Shown here: one piece after another, positions 56,414 to 64,000 of the stretch | Numbering within the stretch: the first letter of the stretch is position 1 | How the letters are laid out: the number at the start of each line of letters is the position of its first letter | Source of the DNA: Rhodocyclaceae bacterium | Lineage (GTDB): Bacteria > Pseudomonadota > Gammaproteobacteria > Burkholderiales > Rhodocyclaceae | DNA length: 64,000 nucleotides | Direction: 5' to 3' | Assembly (NCBI GenBank): GCA_023383815.1 | Contig: JAHDYG010000001.1 | Coordinates: 1 to 64,000, forward strand | Notes under the pieces: generated by a model | The model's database searches: none | Seen by the model: only the letters and a program-made list of their open reading frames with translations | What the model was told of the DNA's origin: nothing | Translations under genes and position numbers: made by a program

Positions 56414-57715
56414 ATGCATGTGATCGTACTCGGAAGCGGCGTGATCGGCACCACCACCGCCTGGTATCTGGCCGGCAACGGAGCCCGCGTGACGGTCATC
56501 GATCGCCAGCCCGGCGCTGCACTGGAGACGAGCTACGCCAATGCCGGGCAGGTCTCGCCCGGCTACTCCACCCCGTGGGCCGCACCCGGCATCCCGCTCA
56601 AGGCGGTCAAGTGGCTGTTCCAGCGCCATGCGCCGCTCGCACTGCGTGCCGATGGCAGCCTCTTCCAGCTGCGCTGGATGCTCGCGATGCTGCGAAACTG
56701 CACCGCCGGCCGCTATGCAATCAACAAGGAACGCATGATGCGGCTGTCCGAGTACAGCCGCGACTGCCTGCGTGCGCTGCGCGCCGAAACCGGTATCCGC
56801 TACGACGAGCGCAGCCGCGGCACCTTGCAGTTGTTCCGCACGCAGTCTCAGGTGGACGCAGCGGCGCGCGATATCGAGGTGCTGCGCGAGTGCGGTGTCG
56901 AGTACGAACTGCTCGATCGCGATTCGCTGATGCACGCCGAGCCGGCACTCGGCCGCGTTCGCGAGCGGCTCGCGGGCGGCCTGCGCCTGCCCAACGACGA
57001 GACCGGCGACTGCCACCTCTTCACGACACGACTGGCGCAGATGGCTCGGGAACGCGGCGTCGAGTTCAGGTTCGGCGAAGAGATCGAAGGGCTGAGCACG
57101 GCAGGAGGGCGGATCACCGGGGTACGCCTGGCTTCGGGCGAGCTCCAGGCCGATCGCTACGTGCTCGCGCTCGGCAGCTACTCGCGCCAGCTCCTTGCGC
57201 CGCTGGGGCTCGATCTGCCGGTCTATCCGGTCAAGGGCTATTCCCTGACGATCCCGCTCACCGACGGCACCGCCGCACCGGTGTCCACGGTGCTCGACGA
57301 GACCTACAAGGTCGCGATCACCCGCTTCGATGACCGCATCCGTGTTGGCGGCATGGCCGAACTGAGCGGCTTCGACCTCGGCCTCAACCCGCGCCGGCGA
57401 GAAACGCTGGAGATGGTCGTCAGCGATCTCTTCCCGGGCTGCGGTGAGCTGAAGGCCGCCGAGTTCTGGACCGGGCTGCGGCCGATGACCCCGGACGGCA
57501 CTCCGGTCGTGGGGCAGACGGCCTACCCCAACCTCTTCCTCAACACCGGCCACGGCACACTGGGCTGGACGATGGCCTGCGGTTCGGGCAGCGTCGTCGC
57601 CGATCTGGTCACCGGTCGCAAGCCCGCGATCGCACACGCCGACCTCGCGCTGTCGCGCTATGGCAAAGTATCGGCTCCGCAACCGAAGCGCCTGAAGCAG
57701 CCGGCCACCGCATGA
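56414..57715 (+). CDS. dadA: D-amino acid dehydrogenase
   Basis: DadA oxidises D-alanine and other D-amino acids to 2-oxo acids and ammonia and passes electrons to the respiratory chain. The 433-residue length is normal. The FAD fold is at the N-terminus, [18 protein letters not shown], followed by [19 protein letters not shown], typical of DadA. The C-terminal [14 protein letters not shown] completes the FAD site. The ATG has GGAG eight bases upstream. It is coupled to the racemase gene by an ATGA overlap. Confidence 0.96.
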   Translation: MHVIVLGSGVIGTTTAWYLAGNGARVTVIDRQPGAALETSYANAGQVSPGYSTPWAAPGIPLKAVKWLFQRHAPLALRADGSLFQLRWMLAMLRNCTAGRYAINKERMMRLSEYSRDCLRALRAETGIRYDERSRGTLQLFRTQSQVDAAARDIEVLRECGVEYELLDRDSLMHAEPALGRVRERLAGGLRLPNDETGDCHLFTTRLAQMARERGVEFRFGEEIEGLSTAGGRITGVRLASGELQADRYVLALGSYSRQLLAPLGLDLPVYPVKGYSLTIPLTDGTAAPVSTVLDETYKVAITRFDDRIRVGGMAELSGFDLGLNPRRRETLEMVVSDLFPGCGELKAAEFWTGLRPMTPDGTPVVGQTAYPNLFLNTGHGTLGWTMACGSGSVVADLVTGRKPAIAHADLALSRYGKVSAPQPKRLKQPATA

Positions 57716-58776
57716 GACCCACCCGCGCCCTGATCGACCTCGACGCGCTGCGCCACAACTACCGCCTTGCCCGCACGCTCCACGGCGGACGGGCGCTGGC
57801 GGTGGTCAAGGCGAACGCCTACGGTCACGGCGCGATCGCCTGCGCGCGGGCGCTCGAACCGGACGCGGACGGGTTCGCAGTCGCAATCCTGGAAGAAGCG
57901 CTGAGCCTGCGCGCAGCCGGCATCCAGAAGCCGGTCCTGGTTCTCGAAGGCGTCTTTTCCGCCGACGAACTGCCCCTGGTCATCGACCATGACCTGTGGA
58001 TCGTCGTCCATCACGCGGGACAGCTCGCAATGATCGAAGCGGCCACGCCGGGATGCGCGCTTTCCGTGTGGCTGAAGATGAACAGCGGCATGAACCGTGC
58101 CGGCTTCGAGCCGTCTGCCTACGCGCACGCCTGGCAGCGTCTGAGTGCCAGCGGGAAGGTCGGCGAGATCACCTTGATGACGCATCTGGCACGTGCCGAC
58201 GAACCCGATGAAGAAGCCACCCGGGACCAGATCGAGACCTTCGATGCCGTGACGAAGGACCTGCCCGGACCACGCAGCATCTCGAACTCTGCCGGCATTC
58301 TCGGCTGGCCGGACGGCCATCGCTCCTGGGCACGCCCCGGGATCATGCTCTACGGCGCCGATCCGATGCCGGCCGAAGGCCACGGCGTGCGTCCGGTCAT
58401 GTCGCTGGAGAGCACGGTGATGGCGGTACGAGAGATCGCAGCCGGCGAGCCGGTCGGCTATGGCGCCCGTTTTCGCGCACCACGCACGACCCGCGTCGGC
58501 CTCGTCGCCATCGGCTACGCCGACGGCTATCCGCGCGCCGTCCCGGATGGCACGCCGGTCGCGGTGGATGGGACCCTGACCCGAATCATCGGCCGGGTGT
58601 CGATGGACATGCTGACCGTCGACCTCACCGACCTGCCCGCCTCCGGCCCGGGAAGCCGGGTCGAGCTGTGGGGCAACGAGATCCCGGTCAACCGCATCGC
58701 GCAGGCCGCTGGCACGATCGCCTACGAGCTGCTGTGCAACGTCAAGCGCGTGCAGTTCGAATACACGGGATACTGA
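57712..58776 (+). CDS. dadX: Alanine racemase, catabolic (DadX type)
   Basis: The PLP enzyme converts L-alanine to D-alanine, which DadA then oxidises. The 354-residue protein has the PLP-lysine motif [12 protein letters not shown] near residue 35 and the catalytic tyrosine region [21 protein letters not shown] is also typical. I call it DadX and not Alr from its coupling to dadA; the sequence alone does not separate them. The gene starts inside the dadA stop (ATGA). Confidence 0.93.
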   Translation: MRPTRALIDLDALRHNYRLARTLHGGRALAVVKANAYGHGAIACARALEPDADGFAVAILEEALSLRAAGIQKPVLVLEGVFSADELPLVIDHDLWIVVHHAGQLAMIEAATPGCALSVWLKMNSGMNRAGFEPSAYAHAWQRLSASGKVGEITLMTHLARADEPDEEATRDQIETFDAVTKDLPGPRSISNSAGILGWPDGHRSWARPGIMLYGADPMPAEGHGVRPVMSLESTVMAVREIAAGEPVGYGARFRAPRTTRVGLVAIGYADGYPRAVPDGTPVAVDGTLTRIIGRVSMDMLTVDLTDLPASGPGSRVELWGNEIPVNRIAQAAGTIAYELLCNVKRVQFEYTGY

Positions 58777-58882
58777 ACCTGCCCGCGTCATTGACGGCGC
58801 CAGCCTTCACCAGAACCTCACCCGCGCCACAGCATCCGCGGTACGATTCGCTCCTCGACCCTTCATCCGCGGAGCATTCGTC

Positions 58883-59476
58883 ATGGAACTCTGGATCGTC
58901 ATCGGCATCGTCGTCGCACTCGCCGTCTATGTGGTCATCATCTACAACGGCCTGGTCGAGCTTCGCAACCGGGTCAAGAACGCGTTCTCGCAGATCGACG
59001 TCCAGCTCCAGCGACGGTACGACCTGATTCCGAATCTGGTCGAGACCGCCAAGGGATACATGGCCCACGAGCGCGAGACGCTCGAAGCCGTGATCCAGGC
59101 GCGCAACGCTGCGCAGGCCGCGTCCCGCCGGGCCGAGAACGACCCCGCCGATGGTGCCGCGATGCGCGACCTGATGGGTGCCGAGCAGGCGCTCGGCGGC
59201 CTGCTGACGCGCTTCTTCGCGCTGGCCGAGGCCTACCCCGACCTCAAGGCGAACCAGAACATGGCGCAACTGCAGGAGGAACTCGCGAGCACCGAGAACC
59301 GCATCGCCTTTTCGCGCCAGGCCTACAACGATGCGGTGACGGCCTACAACATCAAGCGTGAGCAGTTCCCCGATTCGCTGGTCGCGAACAACTTCGGCTT
59401 CAAGCCTGCCGAGCAATGGCAGATGGACGACACCGCCGCACGCGCACCGGTCAAGGTGAGCTTCGGTCAGTCGTGA
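58883..59476 (+). CDS. LemA family protein
   Basis: The 197-residue protein has one N-terminal membrane segment (WIVIGIVVALAVYVVIIYNGLV) and a helical domain with the LemA signature VKNAFSQIDVQLQRRYDLIPNLVETAKGYMAHE. Its function is not settled in the family. GGAG lies eight bases before the ATG. It is followed seven bases later by an M48 metallopeptidase gene, a very common pair thought to act together in membrane protein quality control. Confidence 0.95.
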   Translation: MELWIVIGIVVALAVYVVIIYNGLVELRNRVKNAFSQIDVQLQRRYDLIPNLVETAKGYMAHERETLEAVIQARNAAQAASRRAENDPADGAAMRDLMGAEQALGGLLTRFFALAEAYPDLKANQNMAQLQEELASTENRIAFSRQAYNDAVTAYNIKREQFPDSLVANNFGFKPAEQWQMDDTAARAPVKVSFGQS

Positions 59477-59483
59477 GCGACAC

Positions 59484-61376
59484 ATGGATTTCTTCTCTGC
59501 CCAGGACCACGCCCGGCGGATCAGCCGCTGGCTGATCTTCTGGTTCGCGCTGGCCGTCGCCGGCATCATCGCGACGGTGTATTTCGCGCTGGTGCTGACC
59601 GTGGGCCAGGGCAACGGCGACGAATTCGGGTACGCGGAATCGGGCCCGCTGGTGCTGTGGAATCCCGAACTGCTCGCCCTGACGACGGCGGTCGTCGGCG
59701 GCATCATCCTGATCGGCTCGCTGTACAAGACGATCCAGCTCTCGCGCGGAGGCGGCGCAAGCGTCGCCGAGGAGCTGGGCGGACGGCTCGTCAGCCGCTC
59801 CAGCAGCGACCCGCTGGAGCGGCGGCTGATCAACGTCGTCGAGGAAATGGCGATCGCCTCCGGCATTCCGGTGCCGCCGGTCTACGTGCTCGATGCGGAA
59901 CAGGGCATCAACGCCTTCGCCGCCGGAGCGCGCACGAACGAAGGCGTCGTCGCCGTGACGCGCGGCACGCTGGAGAAGCTCTCGCGCGATGAGCTGCAGG
60001 GGGTCATCGCGCACGAGTTCAGCCACATCCTCAACGGTGACATGCGCCTGAACCTGCGGCTCATCGGCGTACTGCACGGCATCGTGCTGCTCACGCTCGC
60101 CGGGCGCGTCATGCTGCGCGGCGCACGCGGCTCGGATCGCGGCGCAATGCCGATGATCGCCGCCGGCCTCGGGCTCGTCGTCGTGGGCTACATCGGTGTG
60201 CTGTGCGGCAAGTTCATCAAGGCAGCGGTCTCGCGCCAGCGTGAGTTCCTGGCCGACGCCGCGGCCGTGCAATTCACGCGCAATCCGGCCGGCATTGCAG
60301 GCGCACTCAAGCGCATCGCCGGGATCGGCTCGACGATCGAGCATCCGCGTGCCGAGGAGGCGAGCCACATGTTCTTCGGCAGCAGCGCGAACTTCTCCCG
60401 CCTGCTTGCGACCCATCCCCCGATCGAAGCGCGCATCAAGCGTCTGGACCCAGGCTTCGATCCGGCCCTGCCCGTCAACGCAGCCGCTTCGCCCGGGGCG
60501 AGCCCGTTTCAGGTAGAGACCGAGGGCGACGGCCGGATCAGCGGTTTTTCCCCTGCCGCCTTCGCGGCCTCGGTCGGCGAACTCACCCCGGAGCACGTCG
60601 CACACACCCATGCGCTGCTGCACGCGCTGCCGCAATCGGTGTCCGATGCGCTGCACCAGCCCGGAGGCGCGCGGGCGGCTGTCTTTGCCTTGCTGCTGGC
60701 GACCGAGCCCGACGTCCGTGAGATTCAGCTCGAGGTCATCGAGAAGCGCTTCGGCACGACCACCCGGGGGGATACCGAACAACACGGGGAGTGGCTGCGA
60801 AAGGCGGACGGAGAACTGCGCCTGCCGCTCCTCGATCTCGCGCTGCCGACGCTCGGTGAGTTGTCGCGCGAGGCAAACGACCAGGTGCTTGCGACGGTCG
60901 ATGCAATGATCAAGGCTGACGGCCGCACGACGCTCTTCGAATACGTGATCCGGCGCCTGCTGCATGACGCGCTCCGGCCTGCGGGGCGGGCAGGCGGCCT
61001 CGTGTCGCTCAAGACGCTCAAGCACGACACGGCGACCCTGCTCGGAGTGCTCGCGCGCATCGGCAGCGCATCCCCGGAACAGACCCTGGCCGCGTTCGAG
61101 GCGGCTACGGCGATCGCACCGCTCGAAGGGCCCTGGGATCCGGATGCAGTGAATGAAGCCCTGAGCATCCAGAAGCTCGACCATGTGCTGGCCCACCTCG
61201 CGGCGACCAGACCGGCCTTCCGCAAGAAACTGGTGGAAGCCTGTGCGACCGCCGTCCTTCACGACGGGCAGCTGACCGCCGACGAAGCGGAACTGCTGCG
61301 CGCAGTCTGTCAGGCGCTCGACTGCCCGGTCCCGCCGCTCACCGCGACCCACCGGAAGACAGCGCTCACTCCGTGA
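59484..61376 (+). CDS. M48-family membrane metallopeptidase, HtpX-like, with long C-terminal region
   Basis: The 630-residue protein has two N-terminal membrane segments (LIFWFALAVAGIIATVYFALVL and LLALTTAVVGGIILIGSL). The zinc motif HEFSH lies in VIAHEFSHILNGD near residue 178, and the third ligand is in EFLADAAAVQF. A further hydrophobic stretch (AMPMIAAGLGLVVVGYIGVL) lies between them. After about residue 330 there is a 300-residue soluble helical tail with no domain I recognise, which is twice the length of plain HtpX. Its 3' end overlaps the convergent L,D-transpeptidase gene by 11 bases. Confidence 0.92.
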   Translation: MDFFSAQDHARRISRWLIFWFALAVAGIIATVYFALVLTVGQGNGDEFGYAESGPLVLWNPELLALTTAVVGGIILIGSLYKTIQLSRGGGASVAEELGGRLVSRSSSDPLERRLINVVEEMAIASGIPVPPVYVLDAEQGINAFAAGARTNEGVVAVTRGTLEKLSRDELQGVIAHEFSHILNGDMRLNLRLIGVLHGIVLLTLAGRVMLRGARGSDRGAMPMIAAGLGLVVVGYIGVLCGKFIKAAVSRQREFLADAAAVQFTRNPAGIAGALKRIAGIGSTIEHPRAEEASHMFFGSSANFSRLLATHPPIEARIKRLDPGFDPALPVNAAASPGASPFQVETEGDGRISGFSPAAFAASVGELTPEHVAHTHALLHALPQSVSDALHQPGGARAAVFALLLATEPDVREIQLEVIEKRFGTTTRGDTEQHGEWLRKADGELRLPLLDLALPTLGELSREANDQVLATVDAMIKADGRTTLFEYVIRRLLHDALRPAGRAGGLVSLKTLKHDTATLLGVLARIGSASPEQTLAAFEAATAIAPLEGPWDPDAVNEALSIQKLDHVLAHLAATRPAFRKKLVEACATAVLHDGQLTADEAELLRAVCQALDCPVPPLTATHRKTALTP

Positions 61377-61845
61377 TCTCGACCGGCGTGCCCGGAACGA
61401 CCAGATCGAACAGTTCGATCACATCGGCGTTGCGCATGCGTACGCAACCGTGCGAGCGTGGCTCCCCCATGGGCTGGTCGTCACCGGTTCCGTGGATGTA
61501 GATGTACCGGCGCATCGTATCGACCTGCCCGAAACGGTTGCGCCCGGGCTCGCAGCCGCACAGCCACAGGATACGCGACAGGATCCAGTCTCGCTGCGGA
61601 TGGGCCGCCGCGAGTTCCGGCGTCCAGATCTCGCCGGTCGGTCGTCGCCCGCGCAGTACCGAACCGGACGGTAATCCGGCCCCGATGCGCGCGCGCACCC
61701 GATGCAGCCCGCGAGGCGTGCACTCGCTGCCGATGCGCTCACCGGCACCGTTGCGGGCCGTCGAGACCGGATAGCTGCGAATGCGCACGCCGTCGCCCTC
61801 CAGCACATGCAAGGCCTGGCGAGCGAGGTCGACGTGGAGTCGCAT
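61366..61845 (-). CDS. YkuD-type L,D-transpeptidase without visible signal peptide
   Basis: The 159-residue protein has a YkuD domain. IYIHGTGDDQPMG is followed by the catalytic motif SHGCVRMRNADVIELFDLV. Such enzymes make 3-3 crosslinks in peptidoglycan or attach proteins to it. I start it at MRLHVDLARQALHVLE, where the domain begins; it then lacks any export signal. The frame stays open upstream, but that part is Arg-rich and overlaps tadA, so it is unlikely to be coding. Similar short forms without a signal occur in other proteobacteria. It lies 20 bases after tadA and is probably co-transcribed. Confidence 0.8.
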   Translation of the reverse strand: MRLHVDLARQALHVLEGDGVRIRSYPVSTARNGAGERIGSECTPRGLHRVRARIGAGLPSGSVLRGRRPTGEIWTPELAAAHPQRDWILSRILWLCGCEPGRNRFGQVDTMRRYIYIHGTGDDQPMGEPRSHGCVRMRNADVIELFDLVVPGTPVEITE

Positions 61846-61865
61846 GGGCTTGCCGGCCCCCGCAA

Positions 61866-62420
<555 letters not shown>

Positions 62421-63152
62421 TCACGGAATGCCCGTCATGATCCGGTGCACCGTGCCGTCCGTACGCAAGGCCTCGAACGCGACGCGCGAGCGCTCCACGA
62501 TCTCGTCCGGGGTCATCAGGCTCCACGCCATGTAGAGCCCGGTGGAGGCCTCGTCGAGCGTCAGTACCCGTTCGAGATTCGCACAGTCGAACGCAGCCTC
62601 GATGCACAGTCGGCTCGCATCGTCCTCGGTGAGCGGAACGAGATCGACCTGACGGTTCAGGAGCTTCCTGAAATTGTCCGTCCACTGCGCCGAGATCACG
62701 AGCCGGGTAAAGCCCTTGCCTTGCAGATACTGCTGGCGCACGTCGTCGCGCATCACGCCGATCACGTAGTTCCGTGCGTCGTCGAGCGTGTTGACCGCGA
62801 TCTCCTCGCGCTCGCGCAGGCGGTACAGGTGATACTCGATCTTCATGATCTCGCCCGCCCAGTGAAAGCGCTTCTCGCGCGCCGGGGTTCGGGCGATGAG
62901 AAAGATCAGGACGCCCGGCTCCTTGAGCGCGAGGTCGTAGGCTCGCGCCCAGGGATAGACGTGAAGGCTGTAGTCGCGGATGCCCGCGCGCTCGAGCGTA
63001 CGCTCGACCACTTCCGTCGCAGTTCCCTCGACGCGCCCGTTCTTGAGATAGGTGTAGGGCGTCGTCTCGGTCACGACGTGGATCGCCTGCGCGAGCGCCG
63101 CCCCACCCTGAAGGCAGAGCACGGCAAACAGGATCTTCATGAGCTTCGTCAT
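62421..63152 (-). CDS. Orphan periplasmic solute-binding protein (family 3 type)
   Basis: The 243-residue protein has a signal peptide (ILFAVLCLQGGAALAQA). It has the amino-acid-binding protein fold pattern: VTETTPYTYLKNGRVEGTATEVVERTLERAG, then YPWARAYDLALKEPGVLIF. No ABC permease or ATPase gene adjoins it, so it may serve as a sensor or auxiliary protein and not as part of a transporter. The ATG has GAGGAGAGG upstream and lies 24 bases after the stop of a GAF-GGDEF gene, which suggests a shared signal pathway. Confidence 0.85.
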   Translation of the reverse strand: MTKLMKILFAVLCLQGGAALAQAIHVVTETTPYTYLKNGRVEGTATEVVERTLERAGIRDYSLHVYPWARAYDLALKEPGVLIFLIARTPAREKRFHWAGEIMKIEYHLYRLREREEIAVNTLDDARNYVIGVMRDDVRQQYLQGKGFTRLVISAQWTDNFRKLLNRQVDLVPLTEDDASRLCIEAAFDCANLERVLTLDEASTGLYMAWSLMTPDEIVERSRVAFEALRTDGTVHRIMTGIP

Positions 63153-63176
63153 CGAGCCTCTCCTCGCAGCCTCGCT

Positions 63177-64000
63177 TCAGGAAGCCGGAAATGGATTGAC
63201 CACGGTTGCCACCTCCGCCACCTCGACCCGGTTGCGCCCGAGCTTCTTGGCCTTGTACAGGGCCTGATCGGCCGCCTCGAACAAGGCGTCGAACCCCGCA
63301 TCCTCATCCGGATCGAGTTGCGCCGCCCCGACACTGACCGTCACGGCGGATCCCACACACGATGCCGGATGCGGGATGGCCAACGCCTCGACCGCGCGGC
63401 GGATCCGTTCTGCCACCTTGAGTGCGTCAAACCGGGAGGTTGCGGGCAGGAGCACGGCAAACTCCTCGCCGCCGATGCGGGCCAGCAGGTCGCCGCTGCG
63501 CGGCAGGCTCGCCAGCATGGCCCCCGCGACCGCTCTCAGGCACTCGTCGCCGCTCGCGTGCCCATTGTGGTCGTTGTAGCCCTTGAAGCAATCGATGTCG
63601 CAGATCAGCAGCGACAAGGGCAGACCGTTACGCAGCGCCCGCCGGTACTCGTCCTGACGCACTTCGTCGAAATGGCGCCGGTTGTACAGACCCGTCAGCG
63701 GATCATGGCGTGACAGGTCCTCGAGCTGGCGGTTGGCCTCGCGCAATGCGTCGCGGGCCGCCAGCAGTTCGAGCAACTGCGCCTTGTGGCGCGCGCTGTG
63801 CAGGAACATCTGCGCCGCAAGTGCCAGGAGCGCGCGGTCCTGCGGATTCCAGACGCCCGCATGGTCCGGGCGACCGAAGAACAGGAAGCCGAAGTCCTCT
63901 TCGCCGCTGCACAGGCGCGCGAGCGCGCAGGCGCCGATGGGCAGGCTCTGGAACGCGACGACTTCCTCCAGCGAGAACTGCCGGGTCGCTTCCGCCCGGC
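63177..64000 (-). CDS. GAF-GGDEF diguanylate cyclase, 5' part outside the window
   Basis: The gene runs off the window end. The in-frame sequence from 64000 to about 63810 encodes the end of a GAF-like domain (DFGFLFFGRPDHAGVWNPQDR, then LALAAQMF). A short coiled linker (LLAARDALREANRQLEDLSRHD) and a complete GGDEF domain follow. The active motif is GGEEF, and the I-site RSGD lies five residues before it. It should make c-di-GMP. A start at 63809 would remove the GAF domain and is unlikely. The orphan solute-binding protein gene follows in the same direction. Confidence 0.88.
   Translation of the reverse strand, partial: RAEATRQFSLEEVVAFQSLPIGACALARLCSGEEDFGFLFFGRPDHAGVWNPQDRALLALAAQMFLHSARHKAQLLELLAARDALREANRQLEDLSRHDPLTGLYNRRHFDEVRQDEYRRALRNGLPLSLLICDIDCFKGYNDHNGHASGDECLRAVAGAMLASLPRSGDLLARIGGEEFAVLLPATSRFDALKVAERIRRAVEALAIPHPASCVGSAVTVSVGAAQLDPDEDAGFDALFEAADQALYKAKKLGRNRVEVAEVATVVNPFPAS

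Noticed and set aside
63177-63809. A stand-alone 210-residue GGDEF protein starting at 63809
   Set aside because: The frame continues upstream with GAF-like sequence to the window end, so the gene is larger and cut by the edge.

Overview
The window is GC-rich, tightly packed proteobacterial chromosome. Gene content fits a betaproteobacterium, probably of the Rhodocyclales (Azoarcus/Thauera/Zoogloea-like). The pointers are AcnB-type aconitase, a dad locus with a divergent Lrp-type regulator, a Pseudomonas-type minor pilin cluster and very many cyclic-di-GMP proteins. The taxonomic call is inference. I saw no rRNA, tRNA, IS element, prophage or CRISPR array, and no gap between genes exceeds about 300 bases.

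Layout. (1) 51-5135, minus: a two-partner secretion operon in the order TpsB transporter, FecR-domain protein, TpsA exoprotein with an ESPR signal. (2) 5288-8104: a class I cyclic-nucleotide phosphodiesterase-like gene, divergent from a solitary GspE/PulE ATPase. (3) 8267-11136: a TonB-dependent receptor and a DUF4198 periplasmic protein behind a near-perfect NikR-type operator, so a probable outer-membrane nickel uptake unit; next to it lies a CsoSCA-like carbonic anhydrase. (4) 12422-15698: mobA and acnB. (5) 15896-27221, minus: an S4 RNA-binding protein, an NHL beta-propeller protein, a roughly 2250-residue Ser/Thr-kinase/ATPase/hybrid histidine kinase, and two tandem receiver-GGDEF response regulators. 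This looks like a complete signalling cascade ending in cyclic-di-GMP synthesis. (6) 27317-34411: housekeeping genes (Ap4A phosphorylase, two YkgJ cysteine-cluster proteins, a SEC-C protein, a TrmB-like methyltransferase, rpmE, a membrane glycosyltransferase, pgi). (7) 34421-40306: a membrane GGDEF-EAL protein, orn, an M48 protease and rsgA. (8) 40330-47354, minus: the type IV pilus minor pilin operon fimU-pilV-pilW-pilX-pilY1-pilY2-pilE. (9) 47551-49115: a DMT transporter and a two-gene toxin-antitoxin-like module with its own inverted-repeat operator. (10) 49202-55676, minus: a FIST sensor protein and two large GGDEF-EAL proteins in one operon. (11) 55817-58776: the Lrp regulator, dadA and alanine racemase. 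(12) 58883-61376: lemA and an M48 peptidase. (13) 61366-64000, minus: a GAF-GGDEF protein cut by the window edge, an orphan solute-binding protein, tadA and a YkuD L,D-transpeptidase.

The linking theme is surface behaviour under second-messenger control. Six GGDEF proteins, a pGpG-clearing oligoribonuclease, PilY1 and minor pilins, and a secreted TpsA adhesin lie within 64 kb. The most interesting single items are the NikR-type operator with its receptor/DUF4198 pair, the NHL/giant-kinase/twin-GGDEF cluster, the FIST/GGDEF-EAL operon with an unusual insertion beside the GGDEF motif, and the non-carboxysomal CsoSCA-like enzyme.
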